DNA of 62,170 bases, taken from NCBI GenBank assembly GCA_023396115.1, contig JAEWXC010000080.1, positions 1 through 62,170 of the forward strand, read 5' to 3'. Below the pieces are notes generated by a model. It was given only the letters and a program-made list of their open reading frames with translations. It was not told the origin of the DNA and did no database searches. The DNA is from Actinomycetes bacterium (lineage in GTDB: Bacteria > Actinomycetota > Actinomycetes > Propionibacteriales > Nocardioidaceae). Made by a program: the position numbers and the translations under genes. Positions 1 through 10,587 of this stretch are shown here, piece by piece; within the stretch, counting starts at the first letter, position 1; every line of letters begins with the position of its first letter.

Positions 1-45
1 TATCCCCCCGCCCGGGCGCGCCACGTGGTGCCCCGCATCACCCGG

Positions 46-3000
46 TCAGCCCGCCAGGTGGCCCCACTCGGGCGCGATCTGGCGCCACGGACCGACCGCG
101 ACGACCCGGCCCTCCTCGAGGACCACCACCCGGTCGGCCATCGCCAGCGCCGCCCGCTTGCTCGACGACCCCACCACGGTGCTGCCCTTGGCCCGCAGCG
201 CGGCCCACAGCTCCAGCTCGGTGGTGGCGTCCAGCGCACTCGACACGTCGTCGGCCAACAACAGCTCGGCGTCAGCGGCCAGCGCCCGGGCCAGTGCCAC
301 CCGCTGCACCTGACCGCCCGAGAGCCGCACCCCGCGGTGCCCCACGAGTGCGTCCCGGCCGCCGGCGTCGCGGACGTCGGGCTCCAACCGGGCCACCTCG
401 ACCGGCCCGTCGAACCCGCGTGCGTGGCCCAGCTGGATGTTCTCCGCGAACGTGCCCGACAGCACCCGCGGCACCTGGGCCACGTGCGCCACCTGACCGG
501 GCCGCAGGAACACCTCGGCGTCGGTGACCTCCGCGCCGTTCCAGCCGATGTGGCCGCGGTGCGGGATCAGCCCCGCCATCGCCGAGAGCAGGCTCGACTT
601 GCCCGACCCGACCTGACCCAGCAGCAGCACCAGCTCACCGCGCTGCACCTCCAGGTCGACCCCGGTCACCCCGATCGTGCCGTCGTCGTGGATCGCGTCG
701 AACCCGGCCAGCTGGACCGACTCCAACGGCACCCGGTGCACCGGCGGCGGCTCGGGGGCCTCACCGGTCAGCAGGTCCACCCCGGGAGCCACGTCCAGCA
801 GGTCGACTCCACCGGCGAACCGGGCGGTCTCCTGCTGCCAGGCCCGGGTCCCGGGCGCCTCGGAGACCACCATGCCGGCCACCCGGCCGAACCAGTCGAA
901 CCCGGCCACGGCGTTGGCCACCAGCAGCGCGGTGCCCAGGCCCCAGCTGCCGCCGGCGTACATCCCCCAGGCGGCGACCACGCCGACCTGGACCATCGCC
1001 CGCGGGACACCGTCCAGCACCGCCTGCACCCGGTGCTCACGCACCGCAGCCTCGACCCGGCCGGCGTCGACCTGACGCAGGTGCGCCCGGGCGTCAGCGG
1101 TGGCCGCCGCCAGCTTGACGGTGCGCACCCCCTCCAGCACCGAGACCAGCGACCGGCCGAACCGGGCCCGCGCCGTCGAGGACGCCGCCGCCGAACGACC
1201 GGCGATCGGCCGACCCACCGCGGACGCCGCGGCCGAGACCACCAGCACCGCGAGCAGCACCGCACCGGCGACCCAGGTGCCGGCCAGCAGCGCCGTCAGC
1301 AGCGCGATCGCCATGCCGGTGACGAAGTCGACCCACCGGTCGGCGTAGCGGGCGTACCGGTCGGCGTCCATCGCCCGGGCCACCACCTCGCCGGCCGGGG
1401 TGCTGGGCAGCCGCCGTTGCGCGGTCTGGCCGACCAGCACCGACATCCGCACCCGCAGCAGCACCTCCACCCACCAGCGCGGGTAGCGCCACACGGCGTC
1501 GGCGAAGATCACCGGCGCGACCATGATCGAGGCCACCAGACCGGCCAGCAGCACCGTCGGGGTCTGGCCGTCCTTGAGCCCCTGGACGACCTCGCCCCAC
1601 AGCAGACCGGTGATCGCGCCCAGCGAGCCGAACAGCGAGAACCCGGCGAACCCCAACGCACCGAGCAGACCCCAGCGGGGCCGCATGATCAGCGCGTGCC
1701 AGATGCCGCGGGTCAGGGTCGGGCCCGTCCCGACCTTGATCGCGGGCGGCGGCGGACCCTGACGGCGCCGCGACCCGACCGCCGTGCTCTGCGCAGTAGC
1801 TCCGTTGGTCGCCGGAGCGCTCACGGCTGCGGCCACGGCGGTCTCCGGGGCCTCGGCGGTCTCCGGGGCCTCGCGGTCCAGCGTCGGTGCAGCCTCGGGC
1901 TCGGACTCCTCCGGCGCCCCGAGCGCCAGGTTCTCGGCGACCTCGGCGTCGCGGACCAGCCGCGCGAACGGTCCGTCCGCACCGAGCAGCGCGTGGCGAC
2001 GCCCCTGCTCGACCACCTGGCCGCGGCTGAGCACGGCCACCCACGGGGCCCGCTCGATGGTGTTGAGCCGGTGCGCGATCAGCAGACCGGTCCGACCCGA
2101 CAGCAGCCGCTCGGAGGCCGCGACCACGCGGGCCTCGGTCAGCGGGTCCATCCGGGCGGTGGCCTCGTCGAGCACCACGACCTTGACGTCACGAACCAGC
2201 AGCCGGGCGAAGGCGACCAGCTGCTCCTCCCCCGCCGACAGCTTCAGGCCACCCGCACCGAGTCGGGTGTCGAGGCCCTCGGGCAGGCCGGCCACCCAGT
2301 CGGTCAGCCCCAGCTGGGCCACCGCGGTCTCGACCCGACCGCGGGAGTCGGGGGCGAACAGCGCGACGTTCTCGGCCAGGGAGCCGGAGAAGATCTCGGT
2401 GCGCTGGGTGACCACCCCGACCGCGGCACGCAGCCGCGCCAGGTCGATCTCGCACACGTCGACCCCGTCGAGCAGCACCGTCCCGGGCGGCGGGTCGATG
2501 GCACGCGAGCAGAAGCTCGCCAGCGTCGACTTGCCCGACCCGGACCGGCCCACCAGGGCGATCGTGTCGCCACCGGGCACGTGCACCCGGACGTCGTCGA
2601 GGGCGAACGAGCCCTCCTGCCCCGGGTAGGCGAACGTCAGCCCCCGGAACTCCACCGACGGCGCCGCACTGGGCGGGACGTCGCGACCACCGGTCGGCTC
2701 GGGGACCACCGAGACCATCTGCCGCAGCCGCAGCACCGCCCCCAGGCCGGCCTGGAGGTCGGGGAGCTGGTTGGCCAGGTGGTTGACCTCGCCGACGAAG
2801 GTGGTGGTGACCAGGAAGAGGGTGACCAGCGAGGCCACCGACAGGCCACCGGAGCTGACCAGGCTGACCCCGGCGACCGCGACCCCGGCCAGCAGGGCGT
2901 GCAGCAGCAGACCTGCACGCAGCACGGTGGTCGACTCCAGGCGGCAGACCTCGGCGAAGCGGGCGTGCACGGCCGCGGCGAGCCTGGCCACCCGGGCCAC

Positions 3001-3705
3001 CACGTGCGCCTGACCCAGCGAGGTGCGCAGGTCGTCGCGACCCGCGATGCCCTCCTCCAGCGCCGCGGCGTGGTCGGTCCAGGCGGCCTCCTCGATCACC
3101 TTCAACGGCGCGATCCGGCTCAGCGGTCGACGCACCGCCAGGTACACGCACACGGCCAGCAGCGGGAACAGCAGGAACGCCGGCCACCAGGTGAACCCGG
3201 CGACCAGCCACATCGGCACCACCCCGAAGACGGTGCGGGCCAGCTGCCACAGCTGCCAGCGGACCAGGTTGCCGACCTCGTGGGTGTCGTCGTCGACCCG
3301 GTCGAGGATCTCGCCGACCGCCTGCTCCGAGAGCACCCCCAGCGGCTGGGCCAGGGCGGCGTCGAGCAGGTCCTCACGCAGGCGGCCCTCGGCCCGGTCG
3401 GAGTTGGCGACCCAGATCAGCTGCGCGGAGGCGATCAGCAGGGCCGACCCGACCAGGCACAGCGCCAGCAGCCACACCAGCGTGCTGCTGGGTTCCTCGG
3501 CCAGTCGACCGGCGACCACGGTGCCGATCGAGGCGCCGGTGGCGGCGATGGCCAGGCAGACCAGGGCCACGACGGCCGCCGGGGTGCGCAGACGCCGCCA
3601 GGTCACCTGCCGCCGCGGGTCGGGGGCCTGATCGGGACGGTCGGCCGGGGTGGTGGCCGACGGGGTGGGCGGGGTCTCGCCGCGGGGTGGGGCCGTGGTG
3701 CTCAT
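46..3705 (-). CDS. Fused ABC exporter (TMD-NBD-TMD-NBD), 1219 aa
   Basis: A single polypeptide carries two ABC-exporter halves, so it can form a complete transporter without a partner; the substrate is unknown. The first half has membrane segments to about residue 320, then Walker A GRSGSGKST near 385, the signature LSAGE near 488, Walker B VVVLDEAT and the H-loop motif AHRL. An Ala/Glu/Pro-rich linker (about 590-660) leads into a second membrane domain. The second NBD has Walker A GQVGSGKSS near 1035, canonical LSGGQ, but LLLADDVSS in place of a Walker B ending in Glu and no H-loop histidine. One composite ATP site is therefore canonical and the other degenerate, as in asymmetric exporters. 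The ATG start lies just downstream of a TAGCGT box. It is divergent from the methyltransferase gene. Confidence 0.9.
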   Translation of the reverse strand: MSTTAPPRGETPPTPSATTPADRPDQAPDPRRQVTWRRLRTPAAVVALVCLAIAATGASIGTVVAGRLAEEPSSTLVWLLALCLVGSALLIASAQLIWVANSDRAEGRLREDLLDAALAQPLGVLSEQAVGEILDRVDDDTHEVGNLVRWQLWQLARTVFGVVPMWLVAGFTWWPAFLLFPLLAVCVYLAVRRPLSRIAPLKVIEEAAWTDHAAALEEGIAGRDDLRTSLGQAHVVARVARLAAAVHARFAEVCRLESTTVLRAGLLLHALLAGVAVAGVSLVSSGGLSVASLVTLFLVTTTFVGEVNHLANQLPDLQAGLGAVLRLRQMVSVVPEPTGGRDVPPSAAPSVEFRGLTFAYPGQEGSFALDDVRVHVPGGDTIALVGRSGSGKSTLASFCSRAIDPPPGTVLLDGVDVCEIDLARLRAAVGVVTQRTEIFSGSLAENVALFAPDSRGRVETAVAQLGLTDWVAGLPEGLDTRLGAGGLKLSAGEEQLVAFARLLVRDVKVVVLDEATARMDPLTEARVVAASERLLSGRTGLLIAHRLNTIERAPWVAVLSRGQVVEQGRRHALLGADGPFARLVRDAEVAENLALGAPEESEPEAAPTLDREAPETAEAPETAVAAAVSAPATNGATAQSTAVGSRRRQGPPPPAIKVGTGPTLTRGIWHALIMRPRWGLLGALGFAGFSLFGSLGAITGLLWGEVVQGLKDGQTPTVLLAGLVASIMVAPVIFADAVWRYPRWWVEVLLRVRMSVLVGQTAQRRLPSTPAGEVVARAMDADRYARYADRWVDFVTGMAIALLTALLAGTWVAGAVLLAVLVVSAAASAVGRPIAGRSAAASSTARARFGRSLVSVLEGVRTVKLAAATADARAHLRQVDAGRVEAAVREHRVQAVLDGVPRAMVQVGVVAAWGMYAGGSWGLGTALLVANAVAGFDWFGRVAGMVVSEAPGTRAWQQETARFAGGVDLLDVAPGVDLLTGEAPEPPPVHRVPLESVQLAGFDAIHDDGTIGVTGVDLEVQRGELVLLLGQVGSGKSSLLSAMAGLIPHRGHIGWNGAEVTDAEVFLRPGQVAHVAQVPRVLSGTFAENIQLGHARGFDGPVEVARLEPDVRDAGGRDALVGHRGVRLSGGQVQRVALARALAADAELLLADDVSSALDATTELELWAALRAKGSTVVGSSSKRAALAMADRVVVLEEGRVVAVGPWRQIAPEWGHLAG

Positions 3706-3713
3706 CGGCGCTC

Positions 3714-3719
3714 ACGCTA
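3714..3719 (-). promoter_or_regulatory. -10 box of the fused ABC exporter gene
   Basis: TAGCGT read on the minus strand, 8 bases before the ATG at 3705. This fits an actinobacterial -10 element with a start point at or within two bases of the start codon. No Shine-Dalgarno sequence lies between. Confidence 0.5.
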
Positions 3720-3795
3720 CGCCCGCGAACCGACACTCCTCGACAGGTTTTCCGGTGCTCCCGCCGGGCGTGTGGGCACCCCCACACCGAACCTC

Positions 3796-3801
3796 TACGG
3801 T
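3796..3801 (+). promoter_or_regulatory. -10 box of the methyltransferase gene (leaderless)
   Basis: TACGGT followed by exactly six bases and then the ATG at 3808. No Shine-Dalgarno sequence is present, so transcription probably begins at the start codon. Confidence 0.5.
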
Positions 3802-3807
3802 GGCCGG

Positions 3808-4479
3808 ATGATCTCCCGCCCACCCGCCGACCTGACCGACGTCCGCGACTCCTACGACCGGGTCGCGGACACCTACGCGGAGCTGGTCGACTCCACCGGG
3901 ATGGGCGACCTGGTCTCCACCCCGTGGCTGCTGGGTGCGGTGGACGCGTTCGCCGCCGCGACCATGCCGCTGGGGCCGCTGCTGGACGTCGGCTGCGGCC
4001 CCGGCACGGTCACCGCCCACCTGGCCGCCCGGGGCGCCGACGTGCTCGGGGTGGACCTGTCCCCCGGCATGGTCGACCGGGCCCGGACCCGGCACCCGCA
4101 GTGCCGCTTCGAGGTCGCCTCGGCGACCGAGCTCGACCTGGCCCCCGCCAGCTGGGGCGGCATCCTGAGCTGGTGGTCGCTGTTCAACCTGCCCCGCGAC
4201 ATCGTCGGCGAGGTGGTCGCGGGGTTCGCCGAGGCGCTGGTGCCGGGCGGACAGCTGCTCGTGGCCCTGCACGCGGGTGAGGGCGAACGGGTCCGCACCG
4301 AGGCCTACGGCGGCGTGCCGGTCGCCTGGACCACCCACCTGTGGCGGCCCGAGGAGTTCACCGAGGTGGTCCGGGCCGCGGGGCTGCGGGTGGTGGCGGA
4401 CCTGCGGCTGCCGGCACCGGACCCGCAGTCGGGGCCGGCGTTCGTGCTGTGCGCCGAGAAGCCACCCACCGGTCGGTGA
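3808..4479 (+). CDS. Class I SAM-dependent methyltransferase, 223 aa
   Basis: A small Rossmann-fold methyltransferase of unknown acceptor. Motif I is LLDVGCGPGTV near residue 60, followed by an acidic loop (VLGVDLSPGMV) expected to hold the SAM ribose and a post-motif segment (ILSWWSLFNLP). Length and layout match Methyltransf_25/11 proteins. The open frame extends far upstream, but homology begins at the ATG chosen here, which also has a well-placed -10 box six bases before it. It diverges from the ABC exporter gene and converges on icd across a strong terminator. Cytoplasmic; small molecules and quinones are common substrates in the family, and nothing here decides between them. Confidence 0.85.
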   Translation: MISRPPADLTDVRDSYDRVADTYAELVDSTGMGDLVSTPWLLGAVDAFAAATMPLGPLLDVGCGPGTVTAHLAARGADVLGVDLSPGMVDRARTRHPQCRFEVASATELDLAPASWGGILSWWSLFNLPRDIVGEVVAGFAEALVPGGQLLVALHAGEGERVRTEAYGGVPVAWTTHLWRPEEFTEVVRAAGLRVVADLRLPAPDPQSGPAFVLCAEKPPTGR

Positions 4480-4534
4480 GGTGCGCGGGGTTCGTGGCCC
4501 CTCGTTCCTCGGGGCACCTCACCGAACGAAACGG

Positions 4535-4573
4535 CCGCAGCCCCCGACCGCACGAAGCGGTCGGGGGCTGCGG
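4535..4573. terminator. Bidirectional terminator between methyltransferase and icd
   Basis: A perfect 17-bp stem (4535-4551 with 4557-4573) closes a five-base ACGAA loop between two converging genes. There is no long U tract, as is usual for GC-rich actinobacteria. Confidence 0.8.
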
Positions 4574-4595
4574 TTCACTCAGCGGGTGCGGGACC

Positions 4596-6785
<2,190 letters not shown>

Positions 6786-6865
6786 GGGTACGGCTGCTCC
6801 TGATCGTGGGCGGACATCGGACGAGAGGTGCCGCCCGATTGCTTGACATCAAGATACCTGAGAAC

Positions 6866-6929
6866 GGGACACGGTTCCACGTGAGCGGAAGCCGTCCCTA
6901 GCCTCGCACCGGACCGCGTGCGAGGCTAG
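6866..6929. promoter_or_regulatory. Paired stem-loops in the icd/aquaporin intergenic region
   Basis: A perfect 12-bp inverted repeat (6898-6909 with 6918-6929, loop CGGACCGC) sits about 43 bases before the aquaporin GTG. Next to it a second, bulged stem is possible (6866-6878 with 6887-6898). The position between divergent genes suggests an operator or leader structure. The function is inferred. Confidence 0.4.
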
Positions 6930-6971
6930 CCGGGCGGTCCCGTGCTCCACCGACGACGAGGAGAGACAGAC

Positions 6972-8141
6972 GTGAGCGAGACGAACGAGGTCGACGAGGC
7001 TGCTGAGGCGGCCCCCGCGACCGTGATGCAGATCGTGGCTGCGGAGGCGCTGGGCACGTTCGTGCTCGTCCTCTTCGGCTGCGGTGCCGCGGTCATGGCC
7101 AACATCAGCGACACCGGCTACGTCGGCATCGCGCTGGCGTTCGGTCTGGCCGTCATGGTGATGGCCTACGCGCTGGGCCGCGTCTCGGGCGGTCACTTCA
7201 ACCCGGCCATCTCCCTCGGTGCCGCCCTGGGCGGCCGACTGCGCTGGGGCATGGTGCCGATCTACATGGGCGCGCAGGTCGCTGGCGGCATCCTGGGTGG
7301 CGGTGTGCTGCTGGCGATGCTGCAGGGCTTCGAGATGTACGACGTCGACGCCGTGGGCCTGGGCCAGAACTTCTTCGGCGACCAGGGTGGTGTGGCCCTG
7401 TGGGCCGCGCTGGTGGTCGAGCTGGTCCTCACCTTCATCTTCGTGATGGTCGTGCTGGCCGTCACCGACGAGCGCAACTCGGTCAACGTGGCCGCTGCCC
7501 CGGCCGCGATCGGTCTGGCGCTCACCGCGATCCACCTGGTCGCGATCCCGATGACCGGCACCTCGGTCAACCCGGCCCGTTCCATCGGTGTGGGCATCTT
7601 CGCCGGCGGTGACGCCGCGATGCAGCTGTGGCTGTTCATCCTCGCGCCGCTGCTCGGTGGCGCCCTGGCCGGTGTGCTGCACCCGCTGCTGTTCGGCGCC
7701 GACGCCAACCCGGTGCCCGGCTCGGGCCTCAACTTCGGCAGCCGCGGCAAGCCGGTCGAGACCGCCTGGAGCGGTGACCAGTGGCAGGCCGAGCAGCAGT
7801 GGTACGCCCACCAGCAGTGGGGCCAGCAGCCCGGCCAGCCGATCCCGCAGGGTCAGCCCGGCCAGCCGCAGCAGCCCGGTCAGGCCGGTCAGCAGCAGTG
7901 GGGCCAGCCGCAGCAGCCCCAGCGGCAGCCCGCGTCGCCGGCCACCCAGCCGCGTCAGGAGCCGCAGCAGTGGGGCCAGCCCCAGCAGCCGCAGCCGGGT
8001 CAGCCCCAGCAGTGGGGTCAGCAGCCGGCCGCCCCGGGCCAGCAGCAGCCGCAGCAGTGGGGTCAGCCCCAGCAGCCCGGTGGCTGGACCCCGCCGGACG
8101 ACGAGGACGGCCGCACCCAGGTGCGCCCCGGCGGCGTGTGA
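6972..8141 (+). CDS. MIP/aquaporin-family channel with Gln/Pro-rich C-terminal tail, 389 aa
   Basis: An inner-membrane water or glycerol channel. Two half-repeats each carry the NPA box (GGHFNPAIS and GTSVNPARS), and about six hydrophobic segments span residues 15-245. A cytoplasmic tail of roughly 130 residues follows, built from irregular Gln/Pro/Gly/Trp units with the pentapeptide QQWGQ recurring five times. Family members usually stop soon after the last helix, so the tail is unusual. The GTG start was chosen because GAGGAG lies just upstream and homology begins soon after. It converges on a lipoprotein gene across a hairpin. AqpZ-like or GlpF-like specificity cannot be settled by eye. 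Confidence 0.93.
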   Translation: MSETNEVDEAAEAAPATVMQIVAAEALGTFVLVLFGCGAAVMANISDTGYVGIALAFGLAVMVMAYALGRVSGGHFNPAISLGAALGGRLRWGMVPIYMGAQVAGGILGGGVLLAMLQGFEMYDVDAVGLGQNFFGDQGGVALWAALVVELVLTFIFVMVVLAVTDERNSVNVAAAPAAIGLALTAIHLVAIPMTGTSVNPARSIGVGIFAGGDAAMQLWLFILAPLLGGALAGVLHPLLFGADANPVPGSGLNFGSRGKPVETAWSGDQWQAEQQWYAHQQWGQQPGQPIPQGQPGQPQQPGQAGQQQWGQPQQPQRQPASPATQPRQEPQQWGQPQQPQPGQPQQWGQQPAAPGQQQPQQWGQPQQPGGWTPPDDEDGRTQVRPGGV

Positions 8142-8165
8142 GGCTGCGTGTGACGCAACGGGTGA

Positions 8166-8185
8166 GCTGAGCGGGACCGCTCAGC
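8166..8185. terminator. Hairpin between aquaporin and lipoprotein genes
   Basis: An 8-bp stem (GCTGAGCG with CGCTCAGC) around a GGAC loop lies between two converging stop codons. Confidence 0.55.
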
Positions 8186-8187
8186 CA

Positions 8188-8892
8188 TCACTGTGACGGG
8201 CGGGGTGCATCGACCAGGTCGAGCACCTCGCCCGTTGCCGTCCGCACCCGGACCGGTCCGGTGCCCGGCACCCACCAGGTCGCCGTCCGGGCGGTGGGGT
8301 TGCCGGCCGCGCCGGTGGTCTCCACGCGGACCGCGTCGTCCCAGGTGCCGCGGGCGGTGCTCACCTCGTCGTCGACCGACTCCACGCGGCTGCGTACCAC
8401 GGTCCCGTCGGCCAGGGTCGCGGCCACCCAGCCGTCGCCGACCCGGGGCTCGGCCGGCAGCAGCAGACCCACCCCGTCGGGGTCGTCGGGGCCGAAGTCG
8501 CCCTCCCGCGCCAGCCACCACACGTTCCCGTCGGTGTCGACGCCCAGGGCGTCCACCGCGGCCGGGACCTCGGCTCCGGTCCGGGACAGCCGCAGCGTCG
8601 CGACGCCGGCCTCCCGGCCGCCCCGCAGCAGCCGCAGCTCGGCCCGCTCCCCCGGTTGCCCCGCCTCGCCGGTGTACTCCCACTTCTGGCCGGGCTGCAG
8701 CGGCAACCAGTCGGTGCGCGGCTCGGCGGCGAAGTCGCCCGGGTCGGGGGTCGGGGTGGGCACCACCAGTTGGTCGATCCCGGTCGGGTCGGCCGGTCCG
8801 GCACCGGAGGCGCACCCGGTCAGCAGCAGCGCCGCCGCGACGAGCGCCCAGGGGCGCGGGGACGGGCGGAGCGGGGGCGAGGTCCACGGCAC
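8188..8892 (-). CDS. Secreted lipoprotein of unknown function, 234 aa
   Basis: The N-terminus has a signal peptide ending in the lipobox LLLTGC (Cys near residue 27), followed by a Pro/Thr-rich stretch (VVPTPTPDPGD), so it is predicted to be anchored on the outer face of the membrane. The body is a beta-rich domain with segments such as LQPGQKWEYTGEAGQ and WWLAREGDF, reminiscent of substrate-free extracytoplasmic domains. No catalytic motif is visible. The start is GTG with no clear Shine-Dalgarno. It converges with the aquaporin gene and diverges from mdh. I do not recognise the family. Confidence 0.75.
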   Translation of the reverse strand: MPWTSPPLRPSPRPWALVAAALLLTGCASGAGPADPTGIDQLVVPTPTPDPGDFAAEPRTDWLPLQPGQKWEYTGEAGQPGERAELRLLRGGREAGVATLRLSRTGAEVPAAVDALGVDTDGNVWWLAREGDFGPDDPDGVGLLLPAEPRVGDGWVAATLADGTVVRSRVESVDDEVSTARGTWDDAVRVETTGAAGNPTARTATWWVPGTGPVRVRTATGEVLDLVDAPRPSQ

Positions 8893-8984
8893 GGTGCCCA
8901 GTATGGGTGGCGCCCCGTAGCGGGGTCGGGTGGACCGGGTGACCGGGGAGCGAACCCCGACTCGGGGCAGGGGCGCGGCGCTGC

Positions 8985-8990
8985 TAGCGT
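8985..8990 (+). promoter_or_regulatory. -10 box of mdh
   Basis: TAGCGT, 33 bases before the mdh GTG. Unlike the leaderless genes here, a short leader with GAGGA (9016-9020) follows. Confidence 0.45.
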
Positions 8991-9023
8991 CAGTGGCGGA
9001 AAACCCACCCGAACCGAGGAGCC

Positions 9024-10019
9024 GTGAGCGACTTGTCTTCCACCCCCCTCAAGGTTGCCGTCACCGGCGCTGCCGGCCAGATCGGCTACAGCCTTCTCTT
9101 CCGTCTCGCCAGCGGCTCCCTGCTCGGTGACCGCCCGATCCAGCTGCAGCTGCTCGAGATCGAGCCGGCTCTCAAGGCGCTCGAGGGCGTCGTGATGGAG
9201 CTCGACGACTGCGCGTTCCCGAACCTGGCCGGCGTCGAGATCGGTGCCGACCCGGAGAAGATCTTCGACGGCGTCAACCTGGCCCTGCTGGTCGGCGCGC
9301 GCCCGCGCGGCCCCGGCATGGAGCGCGGCGACCTGCTGGCCGCCAACGGTGCCATCTTCACCGCCCAGGGCCAGGCCCTGAACAAGGTGGCGGCCGACGA
9401 CGTGCGCATCGGTGTGACCGGCAACCCGGCCAACACCAACGCCCTCATCGCGATGAGCAACGCCCCCGACATCCCCAACGAGCGCTTCTCGGCCCTGACC
9501 CGCCTGGACCACAACCGGGCGATCAGCCAGCTGGCCGCCAAGACCGGCGCCAAGGTCACCGAGATCAAGAAGATGACCATCTGGGGCAACCACTCCGCCA
9601 CCCAGTACCCCGACCTGTACAACGCCGAGGTGAACGGCCAGAACGCCGCCGCCCTGGTCAACGACGAGGCCTGGCTGGAGAACGACTTCATCCCGACCGT
9701 CGCCAAGCGCGGCGCCGCGATCATCGACGCCCGGGGCTCCTCCTCGGCCGCCTCGGCTGCCTCGGCCACCGTCGACGCCGCCCGTGACTGGCTGCTCGGC
9801 TCGGCCGAGGGCGACTGGGTCTCGATGGCCGTGCCGTCGGACGGCTCCTACGGCGTCCCCGAGGGCTTGGTCTCCTCGTTCCCGGTCGTCACCAAGGACG
9901 GCAACTGGGAGATCGTCCAGGGCCTGGAGGTCAACGACTTCTCCCGCGCGAAGATCGACGCCTCGGTCGCCGAGCTCGCCGACGAGCGCGCCGCGGTCAC
10001 CGAGCTGGGTCTCATCTGA
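9024..10019 (+). CDS. mdh: Malate dehydrogenase (NAD), 331 aa
   Basis: Interconverts malate and oxaloacetate with NAD in the TCA cycle. It is the Actinobacteria/cytosolic-type enzyme. The NAD-binding loop VTGAAGQIGYSLLFRLASG lies near residues 13-31, the substrate-binding arginines are in GARPRGPGMERGD, NPANTN follows, the Asp/Arg pair is in RLDHNRA, and the catalytic His is in WGNHSATQYPD. Length matches the family (about 330 aa). The GTG start is preceded by GAGGA. It is followed by a strong terminator and then a long palindrome. It converges on the DUF3017-folD genes. Confidence 0.97.
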   Translation: MSDLSSTPLKVAVTGAAGQIGYSLLFRLASGSLLGDRPIQLQLLEIEPALKALEGVVMELDDCAFPNLAGVEIGADPEKIFDGVNLALLVGARPRGPGMERGDLLAANGAIFTAQGQALNKVAADDVRIGVTGNPANTNALIAMSNAPDIPNERFSALTRLDHNRAISQLAAKTGAKVTEIKKMTIWGNHSATQYPDLYNAEVNGQNAAALVNDEAWLENDFIPTVAKRGAAIIDARGSSSAASAASATVDAARDWLLGSAEGDWVSMAVPSDGSYGVPEGLVSSFPVVTKDGNWEIVQGLEVNDFSRAKIDASVAELADERAAVTELGLI

Positions 10020-10039
10020 CCTGCTGCACCGCTCCACGT

Positions 10040-10076
10040 ACGACGCCCCGCACCGGGTTCCGGTGCGGGGCGTCGT
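10040..10076. terminator. Terminator after mdh
   Basis: A perfect 17-bp stem (10040-10056 with 10060-10076) with a three-base GTT loop, 20 bases after the mdh stop codon. Confidence 0.8.
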
Positions 10077-10129
10077 GCGTCGTGGTCGTGCGGCCGGGGC
10101 TGATGCCCGGCCGCGGGGCCATCGTCGAT

Positions 10130-10197
10130 GTAACACTGATCTGTCACCTCTGGTGCGGTGACAGACCACCGCACCACTAGGGACAGATCAGTGTTAC
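10130..10197. repeat. 68-bp near-palindrome with an alternative internal hairpin
   Basis: The outer arms pair perfectly over 16 bp (10130-10145 with 10182-10197) and the inner arms over 10 bp (10151-10160 with 10167-10176), with a mismatched bubble between. Part of the left arm (CTGTCACC, 10141-10148) can instead pair with GGTGACAG (10157-10164), giving mutually exclusive folds. The arms are less GC-rich than the surroundings. It follows a separate mdh terminator, so termination does not explain it. Confidence 0.7.
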
Positions 10198-10214
10198 AAG
10201 TGCGAAGGGGGCGC

Positions 10215-10583
10215 TCAGACCTGGTCGGGGATGTCGGTGGCCAGATAGATCAGCGTGGCCGCGACGCCCAGCAGGATGCCGGCGTCCAGGGGGCGGTTGC
10301 GCACCGCGAGCATCCCGGCGTCGTGGTCGCGCAGCACCACCCGGACCAGGGCGGCGAAGACCAGCGCCCCGGAGAAGACGTAGATGCCGGTGCGCCAGGC
10401 ACCCGACCAGGTGATCCCGAGCCCGACCAGGGCGACGGTCAGCGCCAGCAGGTAGCAGGCGCCGCCGATCGTCGAGGGGTAGCGGCGCTCGACCGCCTCC
10501 TCGACGACCTCGCTTCCCACCAGCGCCTCCGCCGAGACCGGCGGGACGTCCTCGGGTGGGGAGAGCTCCCGGTCGGGCGACAT
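10215..10583 (-). CDS. DUF3017 membrane protein, 122 aa
   Basis: A small inner-membrane protein with an acidic cytoplasmic N-terminus (about 40 residues) and three hydrophobic segments, the last including GILLGVAATLIYLAT. It resembles the actinobacterial DUF3017 family, which typically follows folD near mdh, as here. The ATG was chosen because it lies four bases after the folD stop codon, which indicates co-transcription with folD. A longer frame would run back into folD. No enzymatic motif is visible and the function is unknown. Confidence 0.8.
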   Translation of the reverse strand: MSPDRELSPPEDVPPVSAEALVGSEVVEEAVERRYPSTIGGACYLLALTVALVGLGITWSGAWRTGIYVFSGALVFAALVRVVLRDHDAGMLAVRNRPLDAGILLGVAATLIYLATDIPDQV

Positions 10584-10587
10584 GGAT

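Noticed and set aside
25..4479. Very long plus-strand frame over the ABC exporter
   Set aside because: Shadow of the minus-strand gene: GC-rich codons leave few stops, and the translated sequence is low-complexity. Only the terminal 223 codons are a real gene.
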